Translations under genes and position numbers: made by a program
Shown here: positions 8,459-18,258 of the stretch, one piece after another
How the letters are laid out: every line of letters begins with the position of its first letter
Position numbering within the stretch: the stretch's first letter is position 1
Assembly: GCF_011742875.1 (NCBI RefSeq)
Contig: NZ_JAAQTL010000001.1
Span: forward strand, 1,426,001-1,490,000
Source of the DNA: Luteibacter yeojuensis
GTDB taxonomy: Bacteria > Pseudomonadota > Gammaproteobacteria > Xanthomonadales > Rhodanobacteraceae
Direction: 5' to 3'
DNA length: 64,000 nucleotides
The notes under the pieces: model-generated
What the model was told of the DNA's origin: nothing
Seen by the model: the letters and a program-made list of their open reading frames with translations, nothing else
The model's database searches: none

Positions 8459-10027
8459 TCAGTGGCCGCCGGCAGGCGCCTCGGCACCATCCCGGTGGTG
8501 CGTCCCCAAGCGGTCCACCAGGGTGGCGCTCGCGCCGTTGAGCCCAAGCACGTCCACGCGCTTTCCCGCCTTACGGAACTTGAAGACGACCTTCTCCAGC
8601 GCACCCACGGCCGTCAGGTCCCAGAAATGCGCGTCGCTCACGTCGATATGCACCGAGTCGATGCCTTCCTCATCGAAGTCGAAGAGCTCCGTGAACGCCT
8701 CGGACGAGGCGAAAAACACCTGACCGGCGACGGCATACGTCCTTATCGCTCCGTCCGGGCCGACCGAGCTGTCCACGTCCAGCGACTTGCCCACCTTTCT
8801 GGCAAAGAATACGGCGGAGAGAAGCACGCCCGTGATCACGCCCTTCGCCAGGTCGTGGGTCGCCACCGTGACCGTCACCGTGCCCAGCATCACCACGCTC
8901 GATACCGTCGGATGCGTGCGGAGGTTGCGAATGGAGCGCCAGTTAAAGGTACTCAGCGACACCATGATCATCACCGCGACCAGCGCCGCCATGGGAATCC
9001 GGCCGACCCACGGCGCACCGAAAACCACGAGAATCAGCAACACCGCACCGGCGATGAAGGTCGACAACCTTCCGCGGCCACCGGACTTAACGTTGATCAC
9101 CGACTGGCCGATCATCGCGCACCCCGCCATGCCACCGATCAAGCCCGTGGCGATATTTGCCATGCCCTGCCCCATGCACTCGCGGTTCTTGTCCGCCCGG
9201 GTATCGGTCATGTCGTTGACGATCTGCAAGGTCATCATCGATTCCAGCAACCCCACCACGGACAGCGTGGCGGCCGTGGGAAGAACGATCTTCGCCGTTT
9301 CCCACGTCCAGGGCACGTCCGGAATCAGGAAATGCGGCAGCGAATCCGGCAAGGCACCCATGTCGCCGACACGATGGATGTCCAAATGGAAAACCATGGC
9401 CACGATGGTCAGGACGACGATCGCCACCAGCGGTGCCGGCACGGCACGCGTCACATAGGGAAACAGGTAGATGATCGCGAGCCCGGCGGCGGTCATCGGG
9501 TAGACCAGCCAGGAAACGCCGATCAGCTCCGGCAACTGCGCCATGAAGATAAGGATCGCCAGCGCGTTCACGAAGCCCGTCACCACCGAACGCGAGACGA
9601 AACGCATCAACGAGCCGAGCTTCAAGGCACCGATGACCAACTGAAATACACCCGTGACGATCGTCGTCAGGAACAGGTATTGCAGCCCGTGCTCCTTCAC
9701 CAGGCCCACCATCAGCAAGGCCATGGCACCCGTCGCAGCCGAAATCATGGCCGGCCTGCCGCCGAAGAAAGCGATGGTGACCGCCATGGAGAACGAGGCG
9801 TATAGACCGACTTTCGGATCCACGCCGGCGATGATCGAAAACGCGATCGCCTCGGGAATCAAAGCAAGTGCGACGACGAGCCCGGAAAGGACGTCGCCAC
9901 GGATGTTGCCGAACCATTCACGGCCCAGGCGTGTCGAAATGTTCAAGATGTTCTCCCCGGAGAGACGCGCGTCGTCTCCGTCATGCGGATACACGTTCAC
10001 CCGCTCCCGCGAGGGAGCGCTTGCCAT
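8459..10027 (-). CDS. SulP-family inorganic anion transporter with STAS domain
   Basis: Predicted SLC26/SulP anion permease, 522 aa from the ATG at 10027. The membrane part (about 35-410) has the family's opening motif [20 protein letters not shown], followed by repeated hydrophobic helices. The C-terminal about 420-510 is a STAS domain ([20 protein letters not shown]). SulP proteins move sulfate, bicarbonate, dicarboxylates or other anions; the substrate cannot be read from sequence, and no carbonic anhydrase gene lies nearby. The start is uncertain because no good ribosome site is seen; a more upstream ATG at 10108 falls inside the tRNA terminator hairpin and is unlikely. Confidence 0.9.
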   Translation of the reverse strand: MASAPSRERVNVYPHDGDDARLSGENILNISTRLGREWFGNIRGDVLSGLVVALALIPEAIAFSIIAGVDPKVGLYASFSMAVTIAFFGGRPAMISAATGAMALLMVGLVKEHGLQYLFLTTIVTGVFQLVIGALKLGSLMRFVSRSVVTGFVNALAILIFMAQLPELIGVSWLVYPMTAAGLAIIYLFPYVTRAVPAPLVAIVVLTIVAMVFHLDIHRVGDMGALPDSLPHFLIPDVPWTWETAKIVLPTAATLSVVGLLESMMTLQIVNDMTDTRADKNRECMGQGMANIATGLIGGMAGCAMIGQSVINVKSGGRGRLSTFIAGAVLLILVVFGAPWVGRIPMAALVAVMIMVSLSTFNWRSIRNLRTHPTVSSVVMLGTVTVTVATHDLAKGVITGVLLSAVFFARKVGKSLDVDSSVGPDGAIRTYAVAGQVFFASSEAFTELFDFDEEGIDSVHIDVSDAHFWDLTAVGALEKVVFKFRKAGKRVDVLGLNGASATLVDRLGTHHRDGAEAPAGGH

Positions 10028-10097
10028 TGCGGCAGGCGAATTCAGGGTGGCGTGGTGTTTTGCATGGGCCTTCGGAAAGCGGGCAATCAGGACAAAG

Positions 10098-10126
10098 AAA
10101 AGGCGCAAACCAAGGTTTGCGCCTTT
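10098..10126 (-). terminator. Rho-independent terminator of the initiator tRNA
   Basis: AAAGGCGCAAACC (10099-10111) is a perfect complement of GGTTTGCGCCTTT (10114-10126). Read on the minus strand the stem is followed by TTTTCTTTGT. It starts 7 bases beyond the tRNA 3' end and separates the tRNA from the SulP gene. Confidence 0.85.
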
Positions 10127-10133
10127 AAAAAAC

Positions 10134-10210
<77 letters not shown>

Positions 10211-10222
10211 TCAGAGTCAGCA

Positions 10223-10251
10223 AGTATATGGAGGTGGCCGGATTCTTGCAA
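10223..10251 (-). promoter_or_regulatory. Sigma-70 promoter of tRNA-fMet
   Basis: On the minus strand TTGCAA (10246-10251) and TATACT (10223-10228) are separated by exactly 17 bp and lie 12 bp upstream of the tRNA 5' end. Confidence 0.8.
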
Positions 10252-10694
10252 CCACTTTTCTTACGGGCGTGTGAAAAAAAACTTCCGGTATCGCTCCACA
10301 CAGCACACATCATCGCCCCTCCCACCGTCGCACCCGCGAAGGCGGTGCCCAGCGACTCGTTCCCCAAAAGAACGACAACGCAACATCGACCCCGCTCCTG
10401 CTCGCCCAACAACACACCGCACCGTCCCGAAGCCAGCAGCCGTCCCCCTCGCCGCGATGTCTGGAGTCGAGGGCGGGTGGGCGGAAAAGACCCGGCAGGG
10501 GCGCCGGCCAGGATGGCCGGCGGTCTTCGTCCAGGCACGGAGGCCTGGTCGAAGACTCCCGCCCGCACGCCCGGGTCCGCCGCGGCGCCAGCCATCGGAC
10601 ACCGAGCCGCGTTAGCGGCTCCTCCTTTCGCAAGGAACGACGCAAGCCTTCGCGGCGAGGGGGACGGCTGCTGGCTGTCCCAGCCACGGCGGAA
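10252..10694. repeat. Gene-free gap with several strong hairpins downstream of nuoN
   Basis: No credible gene. A 9-bp perfect stem (CGCCGGCCA/TGGCCGGCG, loop GGA) lies at 10502-10522. A longer hairpin at 10523-10556 pairs GTCTTCG with CGAAGAC and CCAGGC with GCCTGG, with one T:T mismatch. A degenerate REP-like palindrome (GAGCCGCGTTAGCGGCTC) is at 10604-10621. GGGACAGC/GCCGTCCC close to the nuoN stop (about 10665-10685) may end the nuo transcript, but has no T-tract. Confidence 0.6.
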
Positions 10695-12155
10695 TCAGCC
10701 AGCGAACGCCCTCTGGCACCAGGCCAGCAGCGGTGCCCAGGTGAAACCCAGGACCAGCAGCGCGAGCGCGTTGATCGAGAGTACCCAGCGGGCCGGGGCA
10801 TCGGCGCGAGCATGCACGTCCTTGCCCTCCACCGGCGTGTCGAAGTACATCACCTTCACCACGCGCAGGTAGTAGTACAGGCCGATGATGGCGAACACGG
10901 CGCCGACGATGGCCAGCCACAGCATGCCCGCGTCGATGGCGGCCTTCAGCACCAGCAGCTTGCCGAAGAAACCGAACAGCGGCGGCACGCCGGCCAGCGA
11001 GAACATCACCAGCAGCATCATGAAGGCGAACCACGGCGAACGCTGGTTCAGGCCGCGCAGGTCATCGATCTCCTCGCACTCGAAGCCCGAACGCGACAGC
11101 ACCAGGATCATGCCGAAGGCCGCCGCGCTGGTGAGCGCGTAGCTCACCGCGTAGAACATCGAGGCCGAATACCCTTCCGGACCGGCGTTAACCAGGCCCA
11201 CGAGCAGGTAGCCCATGTGCGAGATGGTCGAATAGGCCAGCAGGCGCTTCAGGTTCGACTGCACGATGGCCACGAGGTTGCCGATGGCGAGCGAGAGGAC
11301 GGCCAGCACCGCCAGCATCATCTGCCACTGCGGGGCCAGGCCCGTTGCGCCGCCGGCGATGTCGCCCATGCCCGTGGACAGCAGGCGGTAGGCCATGCCG
11401 AAGGCAGCCAGCTTCTGCGCCGAACCGATGAACACGGTGACGGCGGTCGGCGAGCCCTGGTAGACGTCCGGAATCCACATGTGGAACGGCGCGGCGCCCA
11501 GCTTGAAGCCGATGCCGACGATCATGAAGACCAGGCCGAACAGCAGCAGCGTCTTCCATTCCGTGCCGACGATGGCGGCGTGGATGGTGTGCAGGTCGAG
11601 GCTGTGCGTGGCGCCGTAGATCATCGACATGCCGTACAGCAGCATGCCCGAGGCCAGCGCGCCGAGCACGAAGTACTTGATCGCCGCTTCCGAGGACAGC
11701 TGCGAATCGCGGTTCAGCGCGACCAGCGCGTACGAGGACAGCGTGAGCAGTTCGAGGCCCAGGTACACCGTGACCAGGTTGCCGGCGGCAACGAGGAACA
11801 TGATGCCCACGGTGGCGAAGATCGACAGCGTGTAGAACTCGCCGAACGGAATCGCCCGTTCCTTAAGGTACGGACGCGCGTAGACGAAGATCACCGCCAT
11901 GATCAGCAGCGAGAACAGCTTCAGCACCTCGGACACGCCATCGCGGACGAACATGCCGCTGAAGGCCGTGACCGGCGTGTCCGGCTGGCCGCTGACGACG
12001 AGGTAGGCGCCGACCAGCAGAACCACGATGGAAAGCCAGTGGACCGTGCCCTTCTGGGTCGGCTTCAGGTACGCATCCAGAAGGAGCAGCACACAAGCCG
12101 CCAGCACGAGGTAGACCTCGGGGAGCAGGATCAGGATGTCGTTGATACTCGGCAT
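10695..12155 (-). CDS. nuoN: NADH-quinone oxidoreductase subunit N
   Basis: 486-aa membrane subunit of respiratory complex I, one of the three antiporter-like subunits in the proton-pumping arm. Hydrophobic throughout, with about 14 predicted helices and the family's proton-channel lysine and glutamate region (YLGLELLTLSSYALVAL; SEAAIKYFVLGALASG). The start at 12155 (MPSIND) follows the nuoM stop by 13 bp and agrees with family length; a longer frame to 12218 would overlap nuoM by 50 bp. It is the last gene of the nuo operon, followed by a hairpin-rich gap. Confidence 0.97.
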   Translation of the reverse strand: MPSINDILILLPEVYLVLAACVLLLLDAYLKPTQKGTVHWLSIVVLLVGAYLVVSGQPDTPVTAFSGMFVRDGVSEVLKLFSLLIMAVIFVYARPYLKERAIPFGEFYTLSIFATVGIMFLVAAGNLVTVYLGLELLTLSSYALVALNRDSQLSSEAAIKYFVLGALASGMLLYGMSMIYGATHSLDLHTIHAAIVGTEWKTLLLFGLVFMIVGIGFKLGAAPFHMWIPDVYQGSPTAVTVFIGSAQKLAAFGMAYRLLSTGMGDIAGGATGLAPQWQMMLAVLAVLSLAIGNLVAIVQSNLKRLLAYSTISHMGYLLVGLVNAGPEGYSASMFYAVSYALTSAAAFGMILVLSRSGFECEEIDDLRGLNQRSPWFAFMMLLVMFSLAGVPPLFGFFGKLLVLKAAIDAGMLWLAIVGAVFAIIGLYYYLRVVKVMYFDTPVEGKDVHARADAPARWVLSINALALLVLGFTWAPLLAWCQRAFAG

Positions 12156-12168
12156 GGATAGTTCCCGC

Positions 12169-13680
12169 TCAGACTTTGGTGATGGCCAGCTGCTCGACGA
12201 TACGAGCGACCGACGCATCCATCAGGTGGACCAGCGGCTCCGGCCAGATGCCGAGGACCAGCACGCCGGCCGCGAAGGCGCCCAGCACGAAGATCTCGCG
12301 GCCGTTGACGTCCTTCAGCTCCGCCACGTGCTTGTTCTTGATGTCGCCCCAGAGCACGCGCTTCACCATCCACAGCGTGTACGCGGCGCCGATGATCAGG
12401 GTGAAGGCGCCGAACAGCGCGATCCACGGGTTGGCACTGAACGAGGCCAGGATGACCATGAACTCGCCGACGAAGCCGCTGGTGCCCGGCAGGCCGCTGT
12501 TGGCCATGGCGAACAGCACATAGAACGGCGCGAAGATCGGCATGACGTTGATGACGCCGCCGTAATCCTTGATCTGGCGCGTGTGCATGCGGTCGTAGAG
12601 CACGCCGATGCAGGTAAACATCGCACCGGAAATGAAGCCGTGCGAGATCATCTGCACCATGGCGCCCTGCATGCCGAGACGCGCGGCATCCGGGTTGTTC
12701 GTTTCGCGGACCAGCAGGAAGCCGATGAAGATACCCATCGTCACGAAGCCCATGTGGGCGATCGACGAATAGGCCACCAGCTTCTTCATGTCCTGCTGCA
12801 CCAGCGCGATGTAGCCGATGTAGCAGACCGCGATCAGGCTGAGCACGATGACCAGCCAGGCGAACTCGTGCGAGGCGTCCGGCGTGATCGGCAGGCTGAA
12901 GCGCAGGAAGCCGTAGCCGCCGATCTTCAGCATCACCGCCGCCAGCACCACCGAACCGCCGGTGGGCGCTTCCACGTGGGCATCCGGCAGCCAGGTGTGC
13001 ACCGGCACCATCGGCACCTTGATCGCGAAACCCAGCAGGAAGGCGAAGAACAGCCACGCCTGCTCGGTCATCGTCAGGTGGACGCTGGCCATGTCGGCGA
13101 TGGCGAAGCTGCCGCCGGTCTTGTGGTACAGGTAAATCAGGCCGATCAGCATGAAGATCGAGCCGAAGAACGTGTAGATGAAGAACTTCAGCGTGGCATA
13201 GACGCGGCGCGGACCGCCCCAGATACCGATGAGGATGAACATCGGGATCAGCATGGCCTCGAAGAACACGTAGAACAGCAACGCGTCCGTGGCGCAGAAC
13301 ACACCGATCATCATGCCTTCCAGCGCCAGCATCGCGGCCATGTACTGGTGCGGCTTGTTCTGGATGATCTCCCACGCGCCCACGATCACCAGGATCTGGA
13401 CGAAGGTCGTGAGGATGATCAGGGCGATCGAGATGCCGTCGACGGCCAGCGAGTAGTTGATGCCTAGCGACGGGATCCAGCTCATCGATTCGGCGAGCTG
13501 GAGGGTACCCGTGCTGGCGTCGTACGCAGGCAGGAGGGCGAGGCTGGCGGCGAAGGTGGCGACCGCGACCAGCAGCGAGATCCATCGGGCGAGGCCGGGC
13601 CGGCCGGCGCCGGCGAGCAGCACCGGGACGGCGCCGACGACCGGGAGCCAGATCAGCAGGCTGAGCAAGTGATTCGACAT
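12169..13680 (-). CDS. nuoM: NADH-quinone oxidoreductase subunit M
   Basis: 503-aa antiporter-like membrane subunit of complex I, homologous to NuoL and NuoN. Visible family segments include FFEAMLIPMFILIGIWG with the conserved channel Glu, and VPMVPVHTWLPDAHVEAPT before the broken helix. It takes part in proton translocation in the membrane arm. It lies 14 bp downstream of nuoL and 13 bp upstream of nuoN in the operon. GGGAAACGAG upstream of the ATG is a plausible ribosome site. Confidence 0.97.
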   Translation of the reverse strand: MSNHLLSLLIWLPVVGAVPVLLAGAGRPGLARWISLLVAVATFAASLALLPAYDASTGTLQLAESMSWIPSLGINYSLAVDGISIALIILTTFVQILVIVGAWEIIQNKPHQYMAAMLALEGMMIGVFCATDALLFYVFFEAMLIPMFILIGIWGGPRRVYATLKFFIYTFFGSIFMLIGLIYLYHKTGGSFAIADMASVHLTMTEQAWLFFAFLLGFAIKVPMVPVHTWLPDAHVEAPTGGSVVLAAVMLKIGGYGFLRFSLPITPDASHEFAWLVIVLSLIAVCYIGYIALVQQDMKKLVAYSSIAHMGFVTMGIFIGFLLVRETNNPDAARLGMQGAMVQMISHGFISGAMFTCIGVLYDRMHTRQIKDYGGVINVMPIFAPFYVLFAMANSGLPGTSGFVGEFMVILASFSANPWIALFGAFTLIIGAAYTLWMVKRVLWGDIKNKHVAELKDVNGREIFVLGAFAAGVLVLGIWPEPLVHLMDASVARIVEQLAITKV

Positions 13681-13694
13681 AGAGCTCGTTTCCC

Positions 13695-15752
13695 TTATTG
13701 CCCGATCAGCCAGTACCCGCCGAGGAGCAGGATCAGACCGAGGATCATGGCGAACGCGTAGTGGAAGAGGAATCCGGATTGCAGGCGGCGGGTGCCGCTG
13801 GCGATGCGCTGCACGAGGTTGGCGGAACCGTTCACGACGGCGCCGTCGATGATGGCGGCGTCGCCCACCTTCGACAGGCCCTCGCCCAGCTTCACGCCAC
13901 CCTTGGCGAACACAGCGAAGTAGAGTTCATCGATCCAGTACTTGTGGTCGAGCAGCGAGTACACCGGCTTCAGCGCGTTCTTCGCCTTGTCGGCGACGGA
14001 CGGGTTGAACAGGTACACGTAGGTGGCCACGGCGAAGCCCGCGAAGGCCAGCCAGAACGGCGCGGCGGTGAAGCCGTGCAGGCCCATGGCCAGCGCACCG
14101 TGGAACTCGTGCGCCAGCTCGCCGAGGACGTTGTTGGCCTCCTCGACATGGATCGCCTTGCCGAACCAGTCGCCGAACAGCATCGGGCCGACGGTGAAGA
14201 AGCCGATGAGCACCGACGGGATCGCAAGGAGGACCAGCGGCACCGTCACCACCCAGGGCGACTCGTGCGGCGCGTGCTCGAGCACGCCCGGCTCGTGGTG
14301 GGGGTCTTCCTTATGGGTATCGCCGTGCGCGTCGTCGTGCGCCGCGTGCGCGTCGTGGTGACCATGGCCGTGGGTCACCGTGAAACGCTCCTTCCCGTGG
14401 AAGGTCATGTAGAGCAGGCGGAAGCTGTACAGCGAGGTGACGAACACGCCCGCCAGCACGCAGAAGTACGCATAACCGGCGCCCCAGCGATGCGACTCGC
14501 CGACAGCCTCGATGATGGCGTCCTTCGAATAGAAGCCCGCGAAGAACGGCGTACCGGCAAGGGCCAGCGAACCGATCCACATCGTGATCCAGGTGACCGG
14601 CATGTACTTGCGCAGGCCGCCCATGTAGCGCATGTCCTGCTCGTGGTGCATGCCGATGATGACCGAGCCCGCGCCGAGGAACAGGAGCGCCTTGAAGAAG
14701 GCGTGGGTCATCAGGTGGAACACGGCGCCGCTATAAGCGGACACGCCGAGCGCGACGGTCATGTAGCCGAGCTGCGACAGCGTCGAGTACGCGATGACGC
14801 GCTTGATGTCGTTCTGCACGATGCCGATCAGGCCGGTGAACAGCGCCGTGGTGGAGCCGATCACGAGGATGAACGACAGCGCGGCGTCGGTCAGTTCGAA
14901 CAGCGGCGACATGCGGGCGACCATGAAGATGCCCGCGGTCACCATCGTGGCCGCGTGGATCAGCGCCGAGATGGGGGTCGGGCCTTCCATCGAGTCGGGC
15001 AGCCACACGTGCAGCGGCACCTGGGCCGACTTGCCCATGGCACCGATGAACAGCAGCACGCCGATCACCGTGGCGGCATCCCACGCATGGTTCTGGGTGA
15101 TCTGCAGGGTCTTGCCGATCAGCTCCGGGGCGTGGTCGAAGGCGGTTTGGTAGTCCAGCGTGCCCAGGAAGTACAGGATCGCCGAGATGCCGAGCAGGAA
15201 GCCGAAGTCGCCGACGCGGTTGACCAGGAAGGCCTTGAGGTTGGCGAAGATCGCCGTCGGGCGCTTGTACCAGAAGCCGATCAGCAGGTACGACACCAGG
15301 CCCACCGCTTCCCAGCCGAAGAACAGCTGCATGAAGTTGTTGCTCATGACGAGCATCAACATCGAGAAGGTGAACAGCGAGATGTAGCTGAAGAAGCGCT
15401 GGTAGCCCGGATCGTCCGCCATGTAGCCGATGGTGTACAGGTGCACCAGCAGCGACACGAAGGTGACCACCACCATCATCATGGCGGTGAGGCGGTCGAC
15501 CATGAAGCCGACCGAGGCATGGAAGCGGCCGATCTCGAACCAGGTGTAGACGTCCTGGTTGAAGTTCTGCGCCCCGCCCCAGACCAGCTGGTAGAGCACG
15601 TAGAACGACAGGCCGCAGGAGATCGCCACGCCGAGGATGGTCGCGGTGTGCGCCCCTGCCCGGCCGATCGCCTTGCCGAACAGGCCGGCCAGGATCGAAC
15701 CCACCAGCGGCGCGAGGGCGATCGTCAGCAGGATTGAAAGCGAGAGACTCAT
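13695..15752 (-). CDS. nuoL: NADH-quinone oxidoreductase subunit L
   Basis: 685-aa distal antiporter subunit of complex I, with the long lateral helix at the C-terminus. Family motifs FFGWEAVGLVSYLLIGFW and VPLHVWLPDSMEGPTPISALIHAATMVTAG carry the channel Glu and Lys. Between transmembrane segments at about residues 450-495 lies a strikingly His- and Asp-rich loop (HGHGHHDAHAAHDDAHGD), longer than in E. coli NuoL; it could bind metal or simply be a tolerated insertion. It starts 4 bp after nuoK. Confidence 0.97.
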   Translation of the reverse strand: MSLSLSILLTIALAPLVGSILAGLFGKAIGRAGAHTATILGVAISCGLSFYVLYQLVWGGAQNFNQDVYTWFEIGRFHASVGFMVDRLTAMMMVVVTFVSLLVHLYTIGYMADDPGYQRFFSYISLFTFSMLMLVMSNNFMQLFFGWEAVGLVSYLLIGFWYKRPTAIFANLKAFLVNRVGDFGFLLGISAILYFLGTLDYQTAFDHAPELIGKTLQITQNHAWDAATVIGVLLFIGAMGKSAQVPLHVWLPDSMEGPTPISALIHAATMVTAGIFMVARMSPLFELTDAALSFILVIGSTTALFTGLIGIVQNDIKRVIAYSTLSQLGYMTVALGVSAYSGAVFHLMTHAFFKALLFLGAGSVIIGMHHEQDMRYMGGLRKYMPVTWITMWIGSLALAGTPFFAGFYSKDAIIEAVGESHRWGAGYAYFCVLAGVFVTSLYSFRLLYMTFHGKERFTVTHGHGHHDAHAAHDDAHGDTHKEDPHHEPGVLEHAPHESPWVVTVPLVLLAIPSVLIGFFTVGPMLFGDWFGKAIHVEEANNVLGELAHEFHGALAMGLHGFTAAPFWLAFAGFAVATYVYLFNPSVADKAKNALKPVYSLLDHKYWIDELYFAVFAKGGVKLGEGLSKVGDAAIIDGAVVNGSANLVQRIASGTRRLQSGFLFHYAFAMILGLILLLGGYWLIGQ

Positions 15753-15756
15753 CGGA

Positions 15757-16062
15757 TCAACCCTTCATGCTGTCGATTTCGGCGACGTTGATCGTGCTGC
15801 GGTTACGGAACAGCAGGACCAGGATCGCCAGGCCGATGGCGGATTCCGCCGCGGCCACGGTGAGGATGAAGAACACGAACACCTGGCCGCCCACGTCGCC
15901 GAAGAAGCGCGAGAAGGCCACGAAGTTGGTGTTCACCGCCAGGAGCATCAGCTCGATCGCCATGAGCAGCACGATCACGTTCTTGCGGTTGATGAACAGG
16001 CCGGCGACGGCGATGCAGAACAGGATCGCGCCGAGGACGATGTAGTGGGAAAGCGTGATCAC
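15757..16062 (-). CDS. nuoK: NADH-quinone oxidoreductase subunit K
   Basis: 101-aa three-helix membrane subunit of complex I. It carries the conserved Glu in [11 protein letters not shown] and the second in [10 protein letters not shown], both part of the proton pathway. The start is a GTG at 16062 that overlaps the nuoJ stop by GTGA, giving the exact family length. A longer frame reaching 16311 runs through nuoJ and is an artefact. Confidence 0.96.
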   Translation of the reverse strand: MITLSHYIVLGAILFCIAVAGLFINRKNVIVLLMAIELMLLAVNTNFVAFSRFFGDVGGQVFVFFILTVAAAESAIGLAILVLLFRNRSTINVAEIDSMKG

Positions 16063-16712
16063 GGGGCGTTCTCCTGCGGGGGCACGACGACCGGGGCCGG
16101 CTTCACCGATGCCGGCTGCTCGACGGCGACCTTCACGACGCGGACGCGGTCGGTGGCCTTCACGGCAACCTGTTCCGCCGCGGACTGGTGACGCACGCCC
16201 AGGCGCTGGCGCAGGGTCAGGGCCACGGCGGCCACGATGCCCACGGTGAGGATCAGCGCGGCGATCTCGAACGGCAGCAGGAACTCGGTGTAGAGCGCCT
16301 GGCCCAGCCACGCGACGTTGGAGTCGCCGGCGGGATTGGGACCGAGCGTGTGCGCGTGCATGGCCTTCACGCCGATCATCGCCAGCATTTCGGCCAGCAT
16401 GACCAGGGCGACGATGATGCCCACCGGCAGGTAGCGGATGAAGCCCTCGCGGACCGCCTCCTGCTTGATGTCGAGCATCATCACCACGAAGAGGAAGAGC
16501 ACCATCACCGCGCCCACGTAGACGACCACGAGGGCGATGGCGAGGAACTCGGCTTCGGCCAGCAGCCAGACGCAGGCCATGCTGAAGAAGGTCAGCACCA
16601 GCGAGAGCACGGCGTGGACCGAGTTCTTCACGGAGATGACCATCAGGCCGCCGAGGACGGCCACGGCGCCGAAGAAGTAGAAACAGATGAGTTGGAGCAG
16701 GTCGGTATTCAT
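16059..16712 (-). CDS. nuoJ: NADH-quinone oxidoreductase subunit J
   Basis: 217-aa membrane subunit of complex I with five predicted helices. The segment [18 protein letters not shown] includes the pi-bulge helix that moves during coupling. The C-terminal about 45 residues after the last helix are a hydrophilic, Val/Pro-rich tail (residues about 170-217) that seems specific to this lineage. Its TGA overlaps the GTG of nuoK. Confidence 0.96.
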   Translation of the reverse strand: MNTDLLQLICFYFFGAVAVLGGLMVISVKNSVHAVLSLVLTFFSMACVWLLAEAEFLAIALVVVYVGAVMVLFLFVVMMLDIKQEAVREGFIRYLPVGIIVALVMLAEMLAMIGVKAMHAHTLGPNPAGDSNVAWLGQALYTEFLLPFEIAALILTVGIVAAVALTLRQRLGVRHQSAAEQVAVKATDRVRVVKVAVEQPASVKPAPVVVPPQENAP

Positions 16713-16732
16713 CGCATGGGTCTCTTAGGCGC

Positions 16733-17224
16733 TCAGCGGTACGCCGCGTCCTGAGCGCGGGCGGCAGCGATGTCCTGCTCGAAGCGGTCGCCGATGGCCA
16801 GCAACTGGGCCTTCGTCACCACGTTCTCGCCACGATGTTCGAAGTGGTACTCGTGCACGTGCGTCTCCACGATCGAATCGACCGGGCAGCTTTCTTCGCA
16901 GAAACCGCAGAAGATGCACTTGAACAGGTCGATGTCGTAGCGCGTGGTGCGGCGCTGGCCGTCCTCGGCGCGCGGGGCCGAGTCGATCGTGATCGCCAGC
17001 GCCGGGCACACCGCCTCGCACAGCTTGCACGCGATGCAGCGCTCCTCGCCGTTGGCGTAACGACGCAGGGCGTGCAGGCCGCGGAAGCGGTTGGACTTGG
17101 GGATGTGCTCCATCGGGTAGCGCATCGTGTACTTCGGCTTGAACATGTAGCGCATGGTCAGCGCCATGCCCTGGAACAGCTCGATGAGCAGCAGGCTCTT
17201 GAAGTAATGGGTAACGCGGGTCAT
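16733..17224 (-). CDS. nuoI: NADH-quinone oxidoreductase subunit I (two 4Fe-4S clusters)
   Basis: 163-aa peripheral-arm subunit carrying clusters N6a and N6b. The two ferredoxin motifs are complete: Cys63, 66, 69 and 73 in [12 protein letters not shown], and Cys103, 106, 109 and 113 in [12 protein letters not shown]. It passes electrons from NuoG to NuoB. The ATG at 17224 gives the family start [10 protein letters not shown]; the gene lies 5 bp after nuoH. The longer open frame upstream overlaps nuoH out of frame. Confidence 0.97.
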   Translation of the reverse strand: MTRVTHYFKSLLLIELFQGMALTMRYMFKPKYTMRYPMEHIPKSNRFRGLHALRRYANGEERCIACKLCEAVCPALAITIDSAPRAEDGQRRTTRYDIDLFKCIFCGFCEESCPVDSIVETHVHEYHFEHRGENVVTKAQLLAIGDRFEQDIAAARAQDAAYR

Positions 17225-17229
17225 GGCTT

Positions 17230-18258
17230 TCAGGCTCCCGTGCCGAGGTGGACCCAGCCGAAATACTTCATGCAGCCGGCGACGAGGACCCAGACGATGG
17301 TGATGGGGATGAAGACCTTCCAGCCGAGGCGCATGATCTGGTCGTAGCGATAGCGCGGGAAGCTGGCGCGGAACCACAGGAACAGGAAGGCGAAGAGGAA
17401 GGCCTTGATGAACAGCCAGTGGAAGCCGCCGTGGCCGATGAGGCCCCAGGATTCCGGGAACGGCGACAGCCAGCCGCCCATGAACAGGATCGAGGCGAGG
17501 AAGCTCACCAGGATCATGTTGGCGTACTCGGCCAGGAAGAAGATGGCGAACGCGGAACCGGAGTACTCCACGTGGAAGCCGGCAACGATTTCCGACTCGC
17601 CTTCCGCCACGTCGAACGGCGCGCGGTTGGTTTCGGCCACGCCCGAGACGAAGTAGATGACGAACACCGGCAGCAGCGGCAGCCAGAACCAGTCGAAGAA
17701 GTTGCCGCTCTGCGCGTTGACGATGGCCGTGAGGTTGAGGCTGCCGGTCAGCACCAGCACGCACACGATCGACATGCCCATCGCCAGCTCGTACGAGATG
17801 ACCTGGGCCGCCGCGCGCATGGCGCCGAGCATCGCGTAGCGCGAGTTCGACGACCAGCCGGCGAGGATGATGCCGTACACGCCCATCGAGGTCATCGCGA
17901 GCAGGTAGAGCACGCCGGCGTTGACGTCGGCGAGCACGGTCTCCGGACCGAAGGGCACCACCGCCCAGGCCGCCATGGCGGGCACGAGGGCCAGCATCGG
18001 CGCGAGGTAGTAGAGGAACTTGTTCGCGTTGGTCGGAAGGATCACTTCCTTCAGCAGCAGCTTCACCACGTCGGCGAAGGCCTGGAGCATGCCGAGGGGA
18101 CCGATCTTGTTCGGCCCCATGCGCACGTGCATCCAGCCGATGACCTTGCGTTCCCAGTACACGAACATGGCCACCGAGATGATCAACGGCAGCATGATCG
18201 CCACGATGAACAGCACGGGGATCAACAGGTGATGGATGAGTTGATCGGCCATGGTCAT
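17230..18258 (-). CDS. nuoH: NADH-quinone oxidoreductase subunit H
   Basis: 342-aa membrane subunit that joins the two arms of complex I and helps form the quinone chamber. Family signatures are present: [20 protein letters not shown] near the N-terminus and [20 protein letters not shown] in the middle. Eight helices are expected. The ATG at 18258 overlaps the nuoG stop as ATGA; a second ATG two codons on (MADQ) is also possible. The long frame extending to 19686 is only the antisense-free continuation of an open frame through nuoG. Confidence 0.97.
   Translation of the reverse strand: MTMADQLIHHLLIPVLFIVAIMLPLIISVAMFVYWERKVIGWMHVRMGPNKIGPLGMLQAFADVVKLLLKEVILPTNANKFLYYLAPMLALVPAMAAWAVVPFGPETVLADVNAGVLYLLAMTSMGVYGIILAGWSSNSRYAMLGAMRAAAQVISYELAMGMSIVCVLVLTGSLNLTAIVNAQSGNFFDWFWLPLLPVFVIYFVSGVAETNRAPFDVAEGESEIVAGFHVEYSGSAFAIFFLAEYANMILVSFLASILFMGGWLSPFPESWGLIGHGGFHWLFIKAFLFAFLFLWFRASFPRYRYDQIMRLGWKVFIPITIVWVLVAGCMKYFGWVHLGTGA

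Noticed and set aside
12136..15737. Two long plus-strand frames (443 and 679 aa) opposite nuoM and nuoL
   Set aside because: His/Arg/Glu-rich antisense frames of hydrophobic membrane genes; both nuo genes are intact on the minus strand.
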